From Prevotella sp. (lineage in GTDB: Bacteria; Bacteroidota; Bacteroidia; Bacteroidales; Bacteroidaceae), in the NCBI GenBank assembly GCA_017554385.1, contig JAFZIL010000048.1, forward strand, positions 1 to 64,000: DNA of 64,000 nucleotides. The letters run 5' to 3'. Under the pieces are notes generated by a model. The model was not told where the DNA came from. It did not search any database and was given only the letters and a program-made list of their open reading frames with translations. This document shows, one piece after another, positions 33,994-40,742 of the stretch; the first letter of the stretch is position 1, and each line of letters starts with the position of its first letter. Both the position numbers and the translations under genes were made by a program.

Positions 33994-35973
33994 CTACGCT
34001 TTGAGTGCCTTCACATACTGCCACAACTTGCGATAAAAAGGATGACGGCAGAGGGTTCCCCTGTCACCTAACATTATAAGTTTCATACGCGCACGTGTAA
34101 TGGCCACATTCATGCGACGCAGGTCACGTAGGAAGCCTATCTGCCCCTCGTCGTTCGAGCGAACCAGCGAGATGACGATGATGTCTCGCTCCTGCCCCTG
34201 AAAGCCGTCCACGGTATTCACCGAAATCAGACTGCGGAAAGGTTTGAAGAACTCGCGCTTGCGCAACATGCGTCGCAGCAGCTGCACCTGGGCACGATAG
34301 GGTGAGATGATGCCCACGTCGAGCCGCTCATTGAGTATCCGTTCCTTGCCAATCATCTCGAAGTAAGCTTGCAGGGCAAGGAGGGTCAGCTGGGCCTCGG
34401 ACTCGTTAGAGAATGAAGAGTGAAGAGTGAGTAGTGAAGAATTGGTTTCCGCGCCAGCTTTTCCTTTGCCTGATGCAGTAGCACATTCTTCATTTTTCAT
34501 TCTTAATTCTTCATTACCCGTGTCTATCCAAGTTATCGGCAGGTCCAGGTCCAAGATGCTACGGTATTTCACCTCGGGTGCACTCTCGACCATGTTATGA
34601 TAGAACCAGTCGGAAGAAAAGCGCATGATATCCTCATGCATGCGATACTGCATGGTGAGCAGCGTCACCACCTCGGGCTTCTGTTCTACGATGCGCTCCA
34701 TGAGTGTCTTGCCCAGTCCCTGCTTCATGGCTTCGTAGCATTTCACCGTAGGCGGCAGCTGACAGTGATCGCCGGCCAGGATTACGCGACCAGCACGACG
34801 AATGGGTATCCAGCTGGCGGCTTCGAGTGCCTGGGCAGCCTCATCGATGAACAGTGTGCCGAACTTCATGCCGTCCAACAGGCGATTAGCCGAGCCCACC
34901 AGCGTACAGGCGATGACGCGGGCCTCGCCGAAGAGCTGCTGGTTGATGCTGATCTCAAGGGCAGTGGCTCGGTCCTTCAGCCGCTCCATCTTCTGATGCC
35001 ATGAGCTATCACCGCGCTTGCGGTTCTGGCGCAGCTGACGGATGGCCTTGCGTATGGCCCACAACTGCGGATAGTCAGGATGGGCCTCGAAACGGCGCTC
35101 ATAGGTGAAGGAGAGCATTTTATCGTCGACGCGCGACGGATTTCCGATGCGCAACACGTTTAGCCCGCGGTCGACAAGCCGCTCCGAAATCCAGTCAACT
35201 GCCATGTTGCTCTGTGCACACACCAGCACCTGACTCTCTCGGCGCAGCGTCTCGTAGATAGCCTCGACAAGCGTGGTGGTCTTGCCCGTACCGGGAGGAC
35301 CATGCACAATGGCTACATCCTTGGCCCTGAGCACCTCGTTCACGGCATGCTCCTGCGTACGGTTCAGGTAGGGAAAGTGCATGTCGGCAAAGGAAAAGGT
35401 CTCTGCCCGCATACCACGTGTATAGAAGAGATCGCGCAGATAGCCCAGCCGTCCCTTTGCGCGCATGGTGCGCTCCAGCGCATCGAACATCAGACGGTAC
35501 GAGGTCTCGTCGAAGCCCAGCTGCACACCCACCGTGCCTGCCTCAGCACTCTGCAGGTCTATAATCGGAGCATTGTCGGGCAAGGCGATGACCATGCGGT
35601 CGCCATCGACATAGCTCACCGTACCATGAATAGAGGGGAGTGAAGAAGGAGTGACTGGAGAGTGACTGGGAAGTGAAAGGGACAATGGACCACACAAGAA
35701 GAAATCCACAGGACGCCCGAACTCGAAGTTATGGTCGGTGTCCTGCTCATCTTCGGTAGTAGCCGTACGGTGTACCTCTATGCAGAGCTGGTTCAGCGAG
35801 TTATAGTAACTGCGCCCCACACGCACCGGCCACCACGCGTCGCCACGGGCCACGCGCCGCTCTACGCCTATCTGCTCAGTGAGCTTTCGGTGGGCGTCGA
35901 GTTCCTCTTCGTATTCCATCTGCAGCAGCATGCGCTGGCGCTGCAGTTCCAAAACCGATGCGGCGGTATTCAT
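33994..35973 (-). CDS. SF1B DNA/RNA helicase (Upf1/IGHMBP2-like)
   Basis: A 659-aa ATP-dependent helicase. Motifs: Walker A GPPGTGKTTTLVEAI (~235), motif II FIDEAAQALEAASWIP, motif III GDHCQLPPTV, TMQYRMHEDIMRFSS, motif V VDGFQGQERDIIVISLVRS and motif VI VAITRARMKLIMLGD. The start ATG 35973 (MNTAASVLELQ) is used; the frame is open to 36036, but that extension lies in the terminator hairpin of the tRNA. Two in-frame low-complexity insertions are seen. One (~485-525, around NEELRMKNEE and SSLLTLHSSF) is encoded by inverted heptad repeats. The other (~110-130, PLSLSLPSHSPVTPSSLPS) comes from 11-bp repeats near 35640-35690. The helicase core seems intact despite these. Confidence 0.92.
   Translation of the reverse strand: MNTAASVLELQRQRMLLQMEYEEELDAHRKLTEQIGVERRVARGDAWWPVRVGRSYYNSLNQLCIEVHRTATTEDEQDTDHNFEFGRPVDFFLCGPLSLSLPSHSPVTPSSLPSIHGTVSYVDGDRMVIALPDNAPIIDLQSAEAGTVGVQLGFDETSYRLMFDALERTMRAKGRLGYLRDLFYTRGMRAETFSFADMHFPYLNRTQEHAVNEVLRAKDVAIVHGPPGTGKTTTLVEAIYETLRRESQVLVCAQSNMAVDWISERLVDRGLNVLRIGNPSRVDDKMLSFTYERRFEAHPDYPQLWAIRKAIRQLRQNRKRGDSSWHQKMERLKDRATALEISINQQLFGEARVIACTLVGSANRLLDGMKFGTLFIDEAAQALEAASWIPIRRAGRVILAGDHCQLPPTVKCYEAMKQGLGKTLMERIVEQKPEVVTLLTMQYRMHEDIMRFSSDWFYHNMVESAPEVKYRSILDLDLPITWIDTGNEELRMKNEECATASGKGKAGAETNSSLLTLHSSFSNESEAQLTLLALQAYFEMIGKERILNERLDVGIISPYRAQVQLLRRMLRKREFFKPFRSLISVNTVDGFQGQERDIIVISLVRSNDEGQIGFLRDLRRMNVAITRARMKLIMLGDRGTLCRHPFYRKLWQYVKALKA
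34412..34515. repeat. Inverted heptad-repeat element inside the helicase gene
   Basis: Left arm 34412-34442 (AATGAAGAGTGAAGAGTG...) and right arm 34485-34515 are 31-bp inverted copies with six mismatches, most of which give G-U pairs in RNA. They flank a 42-bp core. Both arms have a 7-bp period. The element adds about 35 codons in frame between conserved helicase motifs. Confidence 0.8.
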
Positions 35974-35994
35974 AACTGTCTGTTTACTCCCAAA

Positions 35995-36042
35995 CTCAAA
36001 AAAAAGATGCACCTCGCTTTCACGGCGGAAGTGCATCTTTGT
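35995..36042 (-). terminator. Terminator of tRNA-Val
   Basis: AAAGATGCAC (36003-36012) pairs perfectly with GTGCATCTTT (36031-36040). On the minus strand it runs into eight T. It lies between the tRNA gene and the helicase start. Confidence 0.9.
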
Positions 36043-36052
36043 TTTGATTGAG

Positions 36053-36127
36053 TAGGGACGCCCGGGCTCGAACCGGGGACCTCTGCAATGTGACTGCAGC
36101 GCTCTAAACCAACTGGGCTACGCCCCT
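36053..36127 (-). tRNA. tRNA-Val (anticodon CAC)
   Basis: A cloverleaf can be drawn on the minus strand: acceptor AGGGGCG with CGTCCCT (one G-T pair), anticodon stem CTGCA/TGCAG with loop GTCACAT (anticodon CAC), T arm CCCGG-TTCGAGC-CCGGG and discriminator A. The D stem has one mismatch. CCA is not encoded, as is common in Bacteroidota. Confidence 0.9.
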
Positions 36128-36147
36128 CTATTGCTCAATTGCGACTG

Positions 36148-36179
36148 CAAAGGTACACCTTTTTTTGTAAACGAGCAAA
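36148..36179 (-). promoter_or_regulatory. Promoter of tRNA-Val
   Basis: TTTG (36176-36179), 20 bp spacer, TACCTTTG (36148-36155) on the minus strand: a complete Bacteroidota housekeeping promoter, 21 bp before the tRNA. Confidence 0.85.
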
Positions 36180-36297
36180 TTTTTTGACCGTTTTTTTCTT
36201 TTCCAATCCATTTTTTCCTGTTTTACGCGAGAGCCTATCACGGTGGTTGACTTAGGTCAACGAATCGCAATCACCGACCGAAAAAGCCTTCAAATGC

Positions 36298-36328
36298 TTT
36301 GTCAGAAGCCCGAAACGCACTACCTTTG
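36298..36328 (+). promoter_or_regulatory. Promoter of the 31-codon gene
   Basis: TTTG (36298-36301), 19 bp spacer, TACCTTTG (36321-36328). A complete promoter that points at the small ORF at 36419. Between them are two small stems: GTAATC/GATTAC (36334-36350) and CTTGACC/GGTCAAG (36379-36396). Confidence 0.85.
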
Positions 36329-36418
36329 CACATGTAATCGTGATGATTACGCACATGTTATTCATTAGGTTAGTAGTTCTTGACCGTATGGTCAAGTATT
36401 AGATTTAAGGTAAAGATT

Positions 36419-36514
36419 ATGTTATTAGATTTTCAAACTACGGCCATGTTGGCGTCGGTTGCCGTTGCCGCAATTCTGAGCATCGTCACACTGACACACA
36501 CCAACATCCGTTAG
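36419..36514 (+). CDS. Small hydrophobic peptide (31 aa), single membrane helix
   Basis: A 31-codon ORF from ATG 36419 to TAG 36514, with its own promoter (36298-36328) and a strong terminator directly after it (36518-36556). The peptide starts MLLDFQTTAM, has a continuous apolar stretch (LASVAVAAILSIVTL) that can span a membrane once, and ends THTNIR. Short hydrophobic peptides of this size include type I toxins, KdpF-like and CydX-like subunits and stress peptides. No partner operon (kdp, cyd) lies nearby, and no antisense antitoxin promoter was identified. Function unknown. The leader of about 85 bases with two small hairpins may regulate it. Confidence 0.65.
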   Translation: MLLDFQTTAMLASVAVAAILSIVTLTHTNIR

Positions 36515-36517
36515 AAG

Positions 36518-36556
36518 GAGTGCGGGGTGAGTGATTCATACCGCACTCTTTTGTTT
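36518..36556 (+). terminator. Terminator of the 31-codon gene
   Basis: GAGTGCGG (36518-36525) pairs with CCGCACTC (36541-36548), followed by TTTTGTTT. It begins three bases after the stop codon. Confidence 0.9.
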
Positions 36557-36559
36557 ATA

Positions 36560-36597
36560 CAAAAAACAGGGACTGTCTCTTCCGAGCAGCCCCTGTT
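36560..36597 (-). terminator. Terminator of gpmI
   Basis: On the minus strand ACAGGGGCTG (complement of 36587-36596) pairs with CAGTCCCTGT (complement of 36566-36575), with one G-T pair, followed by TTTTTG. It faces the terminator at 36518-36556. Confidence 0.85.
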
Positions 36598-36612
36598 GTC
36601 ATAAAGCCAGTA

Positions 36613-38133
36613 TTAGTCACAAATCAGGCACTCGCCCGTCATGTCCTTGGGCTGCTCCAGTCCCATGATGTGCAGGATGGAGGGAGCCACGTCGGCCAGA
36701 CGACCGTCCTTCACCGTAGCCGAGTTGTTGTCGGTGACGTAGATGAAGGGCACAGGATTCAGCGAGTGGGCCGTGTTGGGCGTACCGTCGGCATTGATGG
36801 CGTTGTCGGCATTGCCGTGGTCGGCAATGATGATGGCCTCGTAGTCGTTCTTCTTGGCAGCCTCGATGACCTCACGCACGCAGTTGTCTACGGCATGAAC
36901 GGCCTTGGCAATGGCGTTATAGACGCCCGTATGGCCCACCATGTCGCCGTTGGCGAAGTTCACCACGATGAAGTCATACTGCTGTGTGCCGATGGCGGCT
37001 ACCAGCTTGTCCTTCACCTCGTAGGCACTCATCTCGGGCTTCAGGTCATAGGTAGCCACCTTGGGTGAAGCCACGAGGATGCGGTCCTCGTTCTGGTAGG
37101 GAGCCTCGCGTCCACCGTTGAAGAAGAACGTCACGTGGGCATACTTCTCCGTTTCGGCAGTGTGCAGCTGCTTCTTGCCCTGCTGCGAGAGATACTCGCC
37201 AAGGGTATTCTCTACGTTCTCCTTCGGGAAGAGGATGTGCACGCCAGTAAAGTTGGCATCATACGGTGTCATGCAGTAGTACTGCAGGCCAGGGATGGTC
37301 TTCATGCCAGCCTCGGGCATATCCTGCTGGGTAAGCACGATGGTGAGTTCCTTGGCGCGGTCGTTGCGGAAGTTGATGAAGATGACCACGTCGCCCTCCT
37401 CGATGCATCCGTTGACGCTGGCGTTGTGGATGGGTTTGATGAACTCATCGGTCACACCCTCGTCATAGCTCTCCTGCATGGCAGCAACCATATCTGTAGC
37501 CTGCTTGCCCTCACCGTTGACCAGCAAGGCATAACCTTGCTGCACTCTTTCCCAACGCTTGTCGCGGTCCATTGCGTAGAAACGGCCCACAATCGAAGCG
37601 ATGGCGGCGTCGTTCTTAGCGCAGACATCGGTCACCTGCTGGATAAAGCCCTTGCCACTCTTCGGGTCGGTGTCGCGACCGTCCATAAAGCAGTGTACGA
37701 AGGTCTGGTTCTTCAGGCCGTAGTGCTTGCCCACCTCGATAAGCTTGAAAAGGTGGTCAAGGCTGGAGTGCACACCACCGTCGGAGCAGAGGCCCATAAG
37801 GTGCAGCTTCTTGTTGTTCTCCTTAGCATAGGTATAGGCAGCCTTCACTTGCGGGTTCTCCACAATCGAATTGTCCTTACAGGCGCGATTGATCTTTACA
37901 AGGTCCTGATAGACGATGCGGCCGGCACCAATATTCAGGTGGCCAACCTCGGAGTTACCCATCTGTCCGTCGGGCAGACCCACGTCTTCGCCCGAGGCCT
38001 GCAGCTGCGAGTGGGCCGAAACGGCCGTCAGATAATCAAGATAAGGTGTAGGCGTATTATAGATCACGTCGCCCCGTCCGTGCTGTCCGATTCCCCATCC
38101 GTCGAGAATCATCAGTAATGCTTTCTTTGCCAT
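36613..38133 (-). CDS. gpmI: 2,3-bisphosphoglycerate-independent phosphoglycerate mutase
   Basis: A cytosolic glycolytic enzyme interconverting 3- and 2-phosphoglycerate. 506 aa, normal length. Alkaline-phosphatase-superfamily metal and catalytic sites are all visible: MILDGWGIG (Asp ~11), [17 protein letters not shown] (catalytic Ser ~61), [50 protein letters not shown] and [13 protein letters not shown] 38133 ([12 protein letters not shown]) has nothing competing upstream. It is a single-gene unit with its own -7 box and terminator. Confidence 0.97.
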   Translation of the reverse strand: MAKKALLMILDGWGIGQHGRGDVIYNTPTPYLDYLTAVSAHSQLQASGEDVGLPDGQMGNSEVGHLNIGAGRIVYQDLVKINRACKDNSIVENPQVKAAYTYAKENNKKLHLMGLCSDGGVHSSLDHLFKLIEVGKHYGLKNQTFVHCFMDGRDTDPKSGKGFIQQVTDVCAKNDAAIASIVGRFYAMDRDKRWERVQQGYALLVNGEGKQATDMVAAMQESYDEGVTDEFIKPIHNASVNGCIEEGDVVIFINFRNDRAKELTIVLTQQDMPEAGMKTIPGLQYYCMTPYDANFTGVHILFPKENVENTLGEYLSQQGKKQLHTAETEKYAHVTFFFNGGREAPYQNEDRILVASPKVATYDLKPEMSAYEVKDKLVAAIGTQQYDFIVVNFANGDMVGHTGVYNAIAKAVHAVDNCVREVIEAAKKNDYEAIIIADHGNADNAINADGTPNTAHSLNPVPFIYVTDNNSATVKDGRLADVAPSILHIMGLEQPKDMTGECLICD

Positions 38134-38170
38134 AATACCGTATTATAATAATGTGTACTTGTTTCGGGCG

Positions 38171-38178
38171 CAAAATTA
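38171..38178 (-). promoter_or_regulatory. -7 box (TAATTTTG) for gpmI
   Basis: A TAnnTTTG box 38 bp upstream of the gpmI ATG on the minus strand. No clear -33 TTTG at standard spacing. Confidence 0.5.
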
Positions 38179-38331
38179 CAAAAAAATAATGAATTGGCGT
38201 ACTCCTTGGCTTAGTTTTTTTCATTCACCACCTCAGTCATTGATGTAGAAGAAGTCGGGATAAGCAGTTAAAAAAGTTGAAAAAACCTACACATTTGAAT
38301 GTAAAATGATAGAAAGTTGGATAAAATATCG

Positions 38332-38339
38332 TATTTTTG
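38332..38339 (+). promoter_or_regulatory. -7 box (TATTTTTG) for the 566-aa secreted protein
   Basis: A TAnnTTTG box about 100 bp upstream of the ATG at 38443. No -33 element at standard spacing. The PUL operator is absent. The rest of the 38134-38442 gap shows only AT-rich leader sequence. Confidence 0.45.
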
Positions 38340-38442
38340 TACCCAATTTCAAAATAGTGTAACACTATCACTAATAACGACGACAAACTACTGAGACAAT
38401 TCTTAAGGAACAAAAAACAAACAAAAGTCATAAATAACAACA

Positions 38443-40143
38443 ATGAAATCAAACATGAAATTCGTTACTCTAGCCTTGGCTGCTATGTGTAGTCTTGCCG
38501 TAAGTGCACAGTCAGTAAAGCTCAATGGAGTAGGCCACAACAACCGTTATGATGACGGCGACCAGATGGTTAGCACCTATTTAGGTTGGAACGCCGAACT
38601 GAACAAGGCCGTCTTCATCGTCGACAACGGACTCTACACCATGTCGTGGAACGGCACCAGCCTGACCACTCCCACCAAGGAGCCACCCGTGGTTGCCTCA
38701 GAGATTAAGGGCGACAACGAGAAAGAGAAGTGGGCCAACGACTTCAACATGATGTATGGCAACTCGGGTGCCGTCTATGTCAACGGCTACGTAGTCACCG
38801 TCATGTCGCGCGACGAACAGTCGACCACCGACGATGAGCTCTTCGCTGTACGTAAGTGGGATGCCAAGACCGGCAATCTGCTCTCGTCGAAAATCCATCC
38901 GAAGAGCGACTGCCTCGAATCGGCTGGCATGGCCTACAACCCCAAGGATGGAAAGGTCTACGGACTGTTCTATCTGACCGAGCAGAAGCTGTCGGAGACC
39001 TTCACCGAGGATCCCGACTTCTTCGTCGACGAGGATGGCGAGTCCAGCGACCAGGATGCCGGCTATGCCATCTGCACCGTCGACCTGAAGACGATGAAGG
39101 TCACTCCTATCACACCGGGACTCTACTACTATAACTTCGTCACCTTCGCCATCAACAGCGACGGACGCGCCTTCGCACTGACCAGCGGTGGCAGCAACGG
39201 CGTCATCAACGACGAAGGCAAGATGACCGACATCAACGGCAACCTGACTGGCGCACAGCTCTGCGAGTTCGACCTTGCCACAGGTCTGATGAAGACCAAG
39301 GAAAGCAGCTACATAGACGAAGAGGGTACGGTGCAGACCGAACAGGTCAACATCTACGACCACGGCACAGGCTATAGCTCTCAGTACAAGCGCCAGAGCG
39401 CCTGCTTCAGCAAGTCCAACCCCAACATCATGTACTGGAACGGCTTCTATAACAGCGGCAAGGGCATCAACGAGTGGGGTTCGTGGAGCTCGCTCAGCGA
39501 CAAGGAGTGGCGCACCAACGGCAAGTACGACACGTCGCTCTATGCCGTCGACATCACCACTGGCGAGGCTACCCGCCTGGCTAACATCAAGAACCGCTGG
39601 ACGTTCTCGTGCCTCTGGGCCGACGGCGACGACGCAAGCGACGATTCAGACATCGATATCATCGGCACCGAACCCGAAACAGGTGCCTATATCGCCTTGT
39701 CGACTGCCGACAACGGTGCCATCTGGCAGCAGGTGGAGCTGGGCAAGCAGTACACCTACTACCTCGAGCCCGCCATCGGATGGAAGGTACACAGCGTAAC
39801 GTTCAACAACCAGGACATCACGAGCCAGATCACCGAGAACGACATGATCACCACGCCCGTCATCAACAGCGAGCGTTCTACGCTCTTCGTCACCTTCGAG
39901 CAAACGATTCCCAACGAGATACGCGGCTTAGAGAAACCCGCCAGCGAAGTGAGAATCCTCGGCAAGGAAGGCGGTATCAGCGTGCAGAACGCCAAGGCTG
40001 GCGACCTGCTGCAGGTATTCTCTGTCGACGGACGACTGCTGCAGTCGCAGAAGCTCAGCTCCGACAAGGCCGAAATTGCCCTCGCCTCCAAGACACTGTA
40101 TATCATTAAGGTAGCCGACAAGGTGCTGAAGGTGCGCCTCTAA
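38443..40143 (+). CDS. Secreted propeller-like protein of unknown function (566 aa)
   Basis: Signal peptide MKSNMKFVTLALAAM...SAQ (~23). Repeated blocks of the type 'observed value then unit' (LFAVRKWDAKTGNL, YAICTVDLKTMKVTPITPG, LCEFDLATGLMKT, LYAVDITTGEATRLANI) indicate a beta-propeller over ~30-420. A small beta domain with TYYLEPAIGWKVHSVTFNN follows (~425-490). The end (GDLLQVFSVDGRLLQ...IIKVADKVLKVRL) resembles the C-terminal sorting-type domains of Bacteroidota secreted proteins; type IX secretion is possible but not shown. It stands alone between its own -7 box and a strong terminator. I do not recognise a specific function. Confidence 0.85.
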   Translation: MKSNMKFVTLALAAMCSLAVSAQSVKLNGVGHNNRYDDGDQMVSTYLGWNAELNKAVFIVDNGLYTMSWNGTSLTTPTKEPPVVASEIKGDNEKEKWANDFNMMYGNSGAVYVNGYVVTVMSRDEQSTTDDELFAVRKWDAKTGNLLSSKIHPKSDCLESAGMAYNPKDGKVYGLFYLTEQKLSETFTEDPDFFVDEDGESSDQDAGYAICTVDLKTMKVTPITPGLYYYNFVTFAINSDGRAFALTSGGSNGVINDEGKMTDINGNLTGAQLCEFDLATGLMKTKESSYIDEEGTVQTEQVNIYDHGTGYSSQYKRQSACFSKSNPNIMYWNGFYNSGKGINEWGSWSSLSDKEWRTNGKYDTSLYAVDITTGEATRLANIKNRWTFSCLWADGDDASDDSDIDIIGTEPETGAYIALSTADNGAIWQQVELGKQYTYYLEPAIGWKVHSVTFNNQDITSQITENDMITTPVINSERSTLFVTFEQTIPNEIRGLEKPASEVRILGKEGGISVQNAKAGDLLQVFSVDGRLLQSQKLSSDKAEIALASKTLYIIKVADKVLKVRL

Positions 40144-40198
40144 TCGCCTTACCTATCACCCTACATCCCACGTTCGTTCGTGGGAAAGGTCACCTCTC

Positions 40199-40249
40199 CG
40201 TAGCCATTCCCCTTCCCGTCGCAGGGAGGGGGAGTGGCTACGCTTTTAT
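40199..40249 (+). terminator. Terminator of the 566-aa gene; dispersed repeat copy 2
   Basis: An 18-bp stem with two G-T pairs: GTAGCCATTCCCCTTCCC (40200-40217) with the arm ending GTGGCTAC (to 40241), then GCTTTT. The right arm matches the repeat at 73-89 near the left end of the window. Confidence 0.8.
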
Positions 40250-40273
40250 AACAGTAACGCGCATGACCATGCC

Positions 40274-40334
40274 AGGAGCATTCCTTGCTCATATCAGCAA
40301 CGTTCCTTGATTGTGTCGGGAATGCTCCTTACTC
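40274..40334. repeat. 22-bp periodic array A, three degenerate dyads
   Basis: Three units share CCTT at a fixed place with a 22-bp period (centres near 40283, 40305, 40327). The first is the dyad GAGCA-TTCCT-TGCTC; the others are imperfect. The first and last units also form an 11-bp inverted repeat (AGGAGCATTCC, 40274-40284, with GGAATGCTCCT, 40319-40329). Confidence 0.6.
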
Positions 40335-40356
40335 ATGTCATCAATATTGATTTGTC

Positions 40357-40422
40357 TTTGCTGACGAAGGTCAGCAGATTAGCTGACACACGTCAGCAAT
40401 GTTGCTGACCTTCGTCAGCAAA
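40357..40422. repeat. 22-bp periodic array B, three perfect GCTGAC-NNNN-GTCAGC dyads
   Basis: Units at 40360-40375, 40382-40397 and 40404-40419: the same 6-bp arms with centres GAAG, ACAC and CTTC, separated by 6-bp spacers AGATTA and AATGTT. The first and last units also make a 20-bp perfect inverted repeat (40357-40376 with 40403-40422). Confidence 0.9.
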
Positions 40423-40560
40423 TAAAAAGAAGGCTTCATTGAACGAACAAACAGCATTAATGACACAAGCATGCACGCCTCATGGAACGAAGAAACAACG
40501 ACATGCCAACAAAGAGATGGCATCCTATACACTCACGAGGATTCATCTTGGCTTTTTTTT

Positions 40561-40640
40561 AAATGATTATCCGCAATATACCGACAAGGACGCTGAAAGC
40601 GTCAACAATCGCCTGATTGCGGATAATCATTTTTTTTTAA
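40561..40640 (+). terminator. 17-bp perfect hairpin with T run
   Basis: AAATGATTATCCGCAAT (40561-40577) pairs with ATTGCGGATAATCATTT (40616-40632), followed by six more T. Inside the loop a second stem, GACGCT/AGCGTC, occurs (40589-40603). No gene is evident immediately upstream on the plus strand (40423-40560), so what it terminates is unclear. Confidence 0.65.
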
Positions 40641-40699
40641 ACACGCGCAACTTTTCTAAAAAACCTTGCGCAACACATCGTTATTTACACAAAAATCAG

Positions 40700-40707
40700 T
40701 ACCTTTG
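40700..40707 (+). promoter_or_regulatory. -7 box (TACCTTTG) for GH127/GH146
   Basis: A TAnnTTTG box 36 bp upstream of the ATG at 40743. No -33 TTTG, and no PUL operator in register. Confidence 0.5.
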
Positions 40708-40742
40708 CAGCAAAGTTTCCGAAAACATCGAGAACAAAGGAT

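Noticed and set aside
34412-34515. Insertion sequence in the helicase
   Set aside because: No transposase, only about 100 bp, and no evident target-site duplication; treated as a repeat element.
35974-36036. Upstream extension of the helicase (MHFRRESEVHLFF...)
   Set aside because: The extra codons lie in the tRNA terminator hairpin; the ATG at 35973 fits the family.
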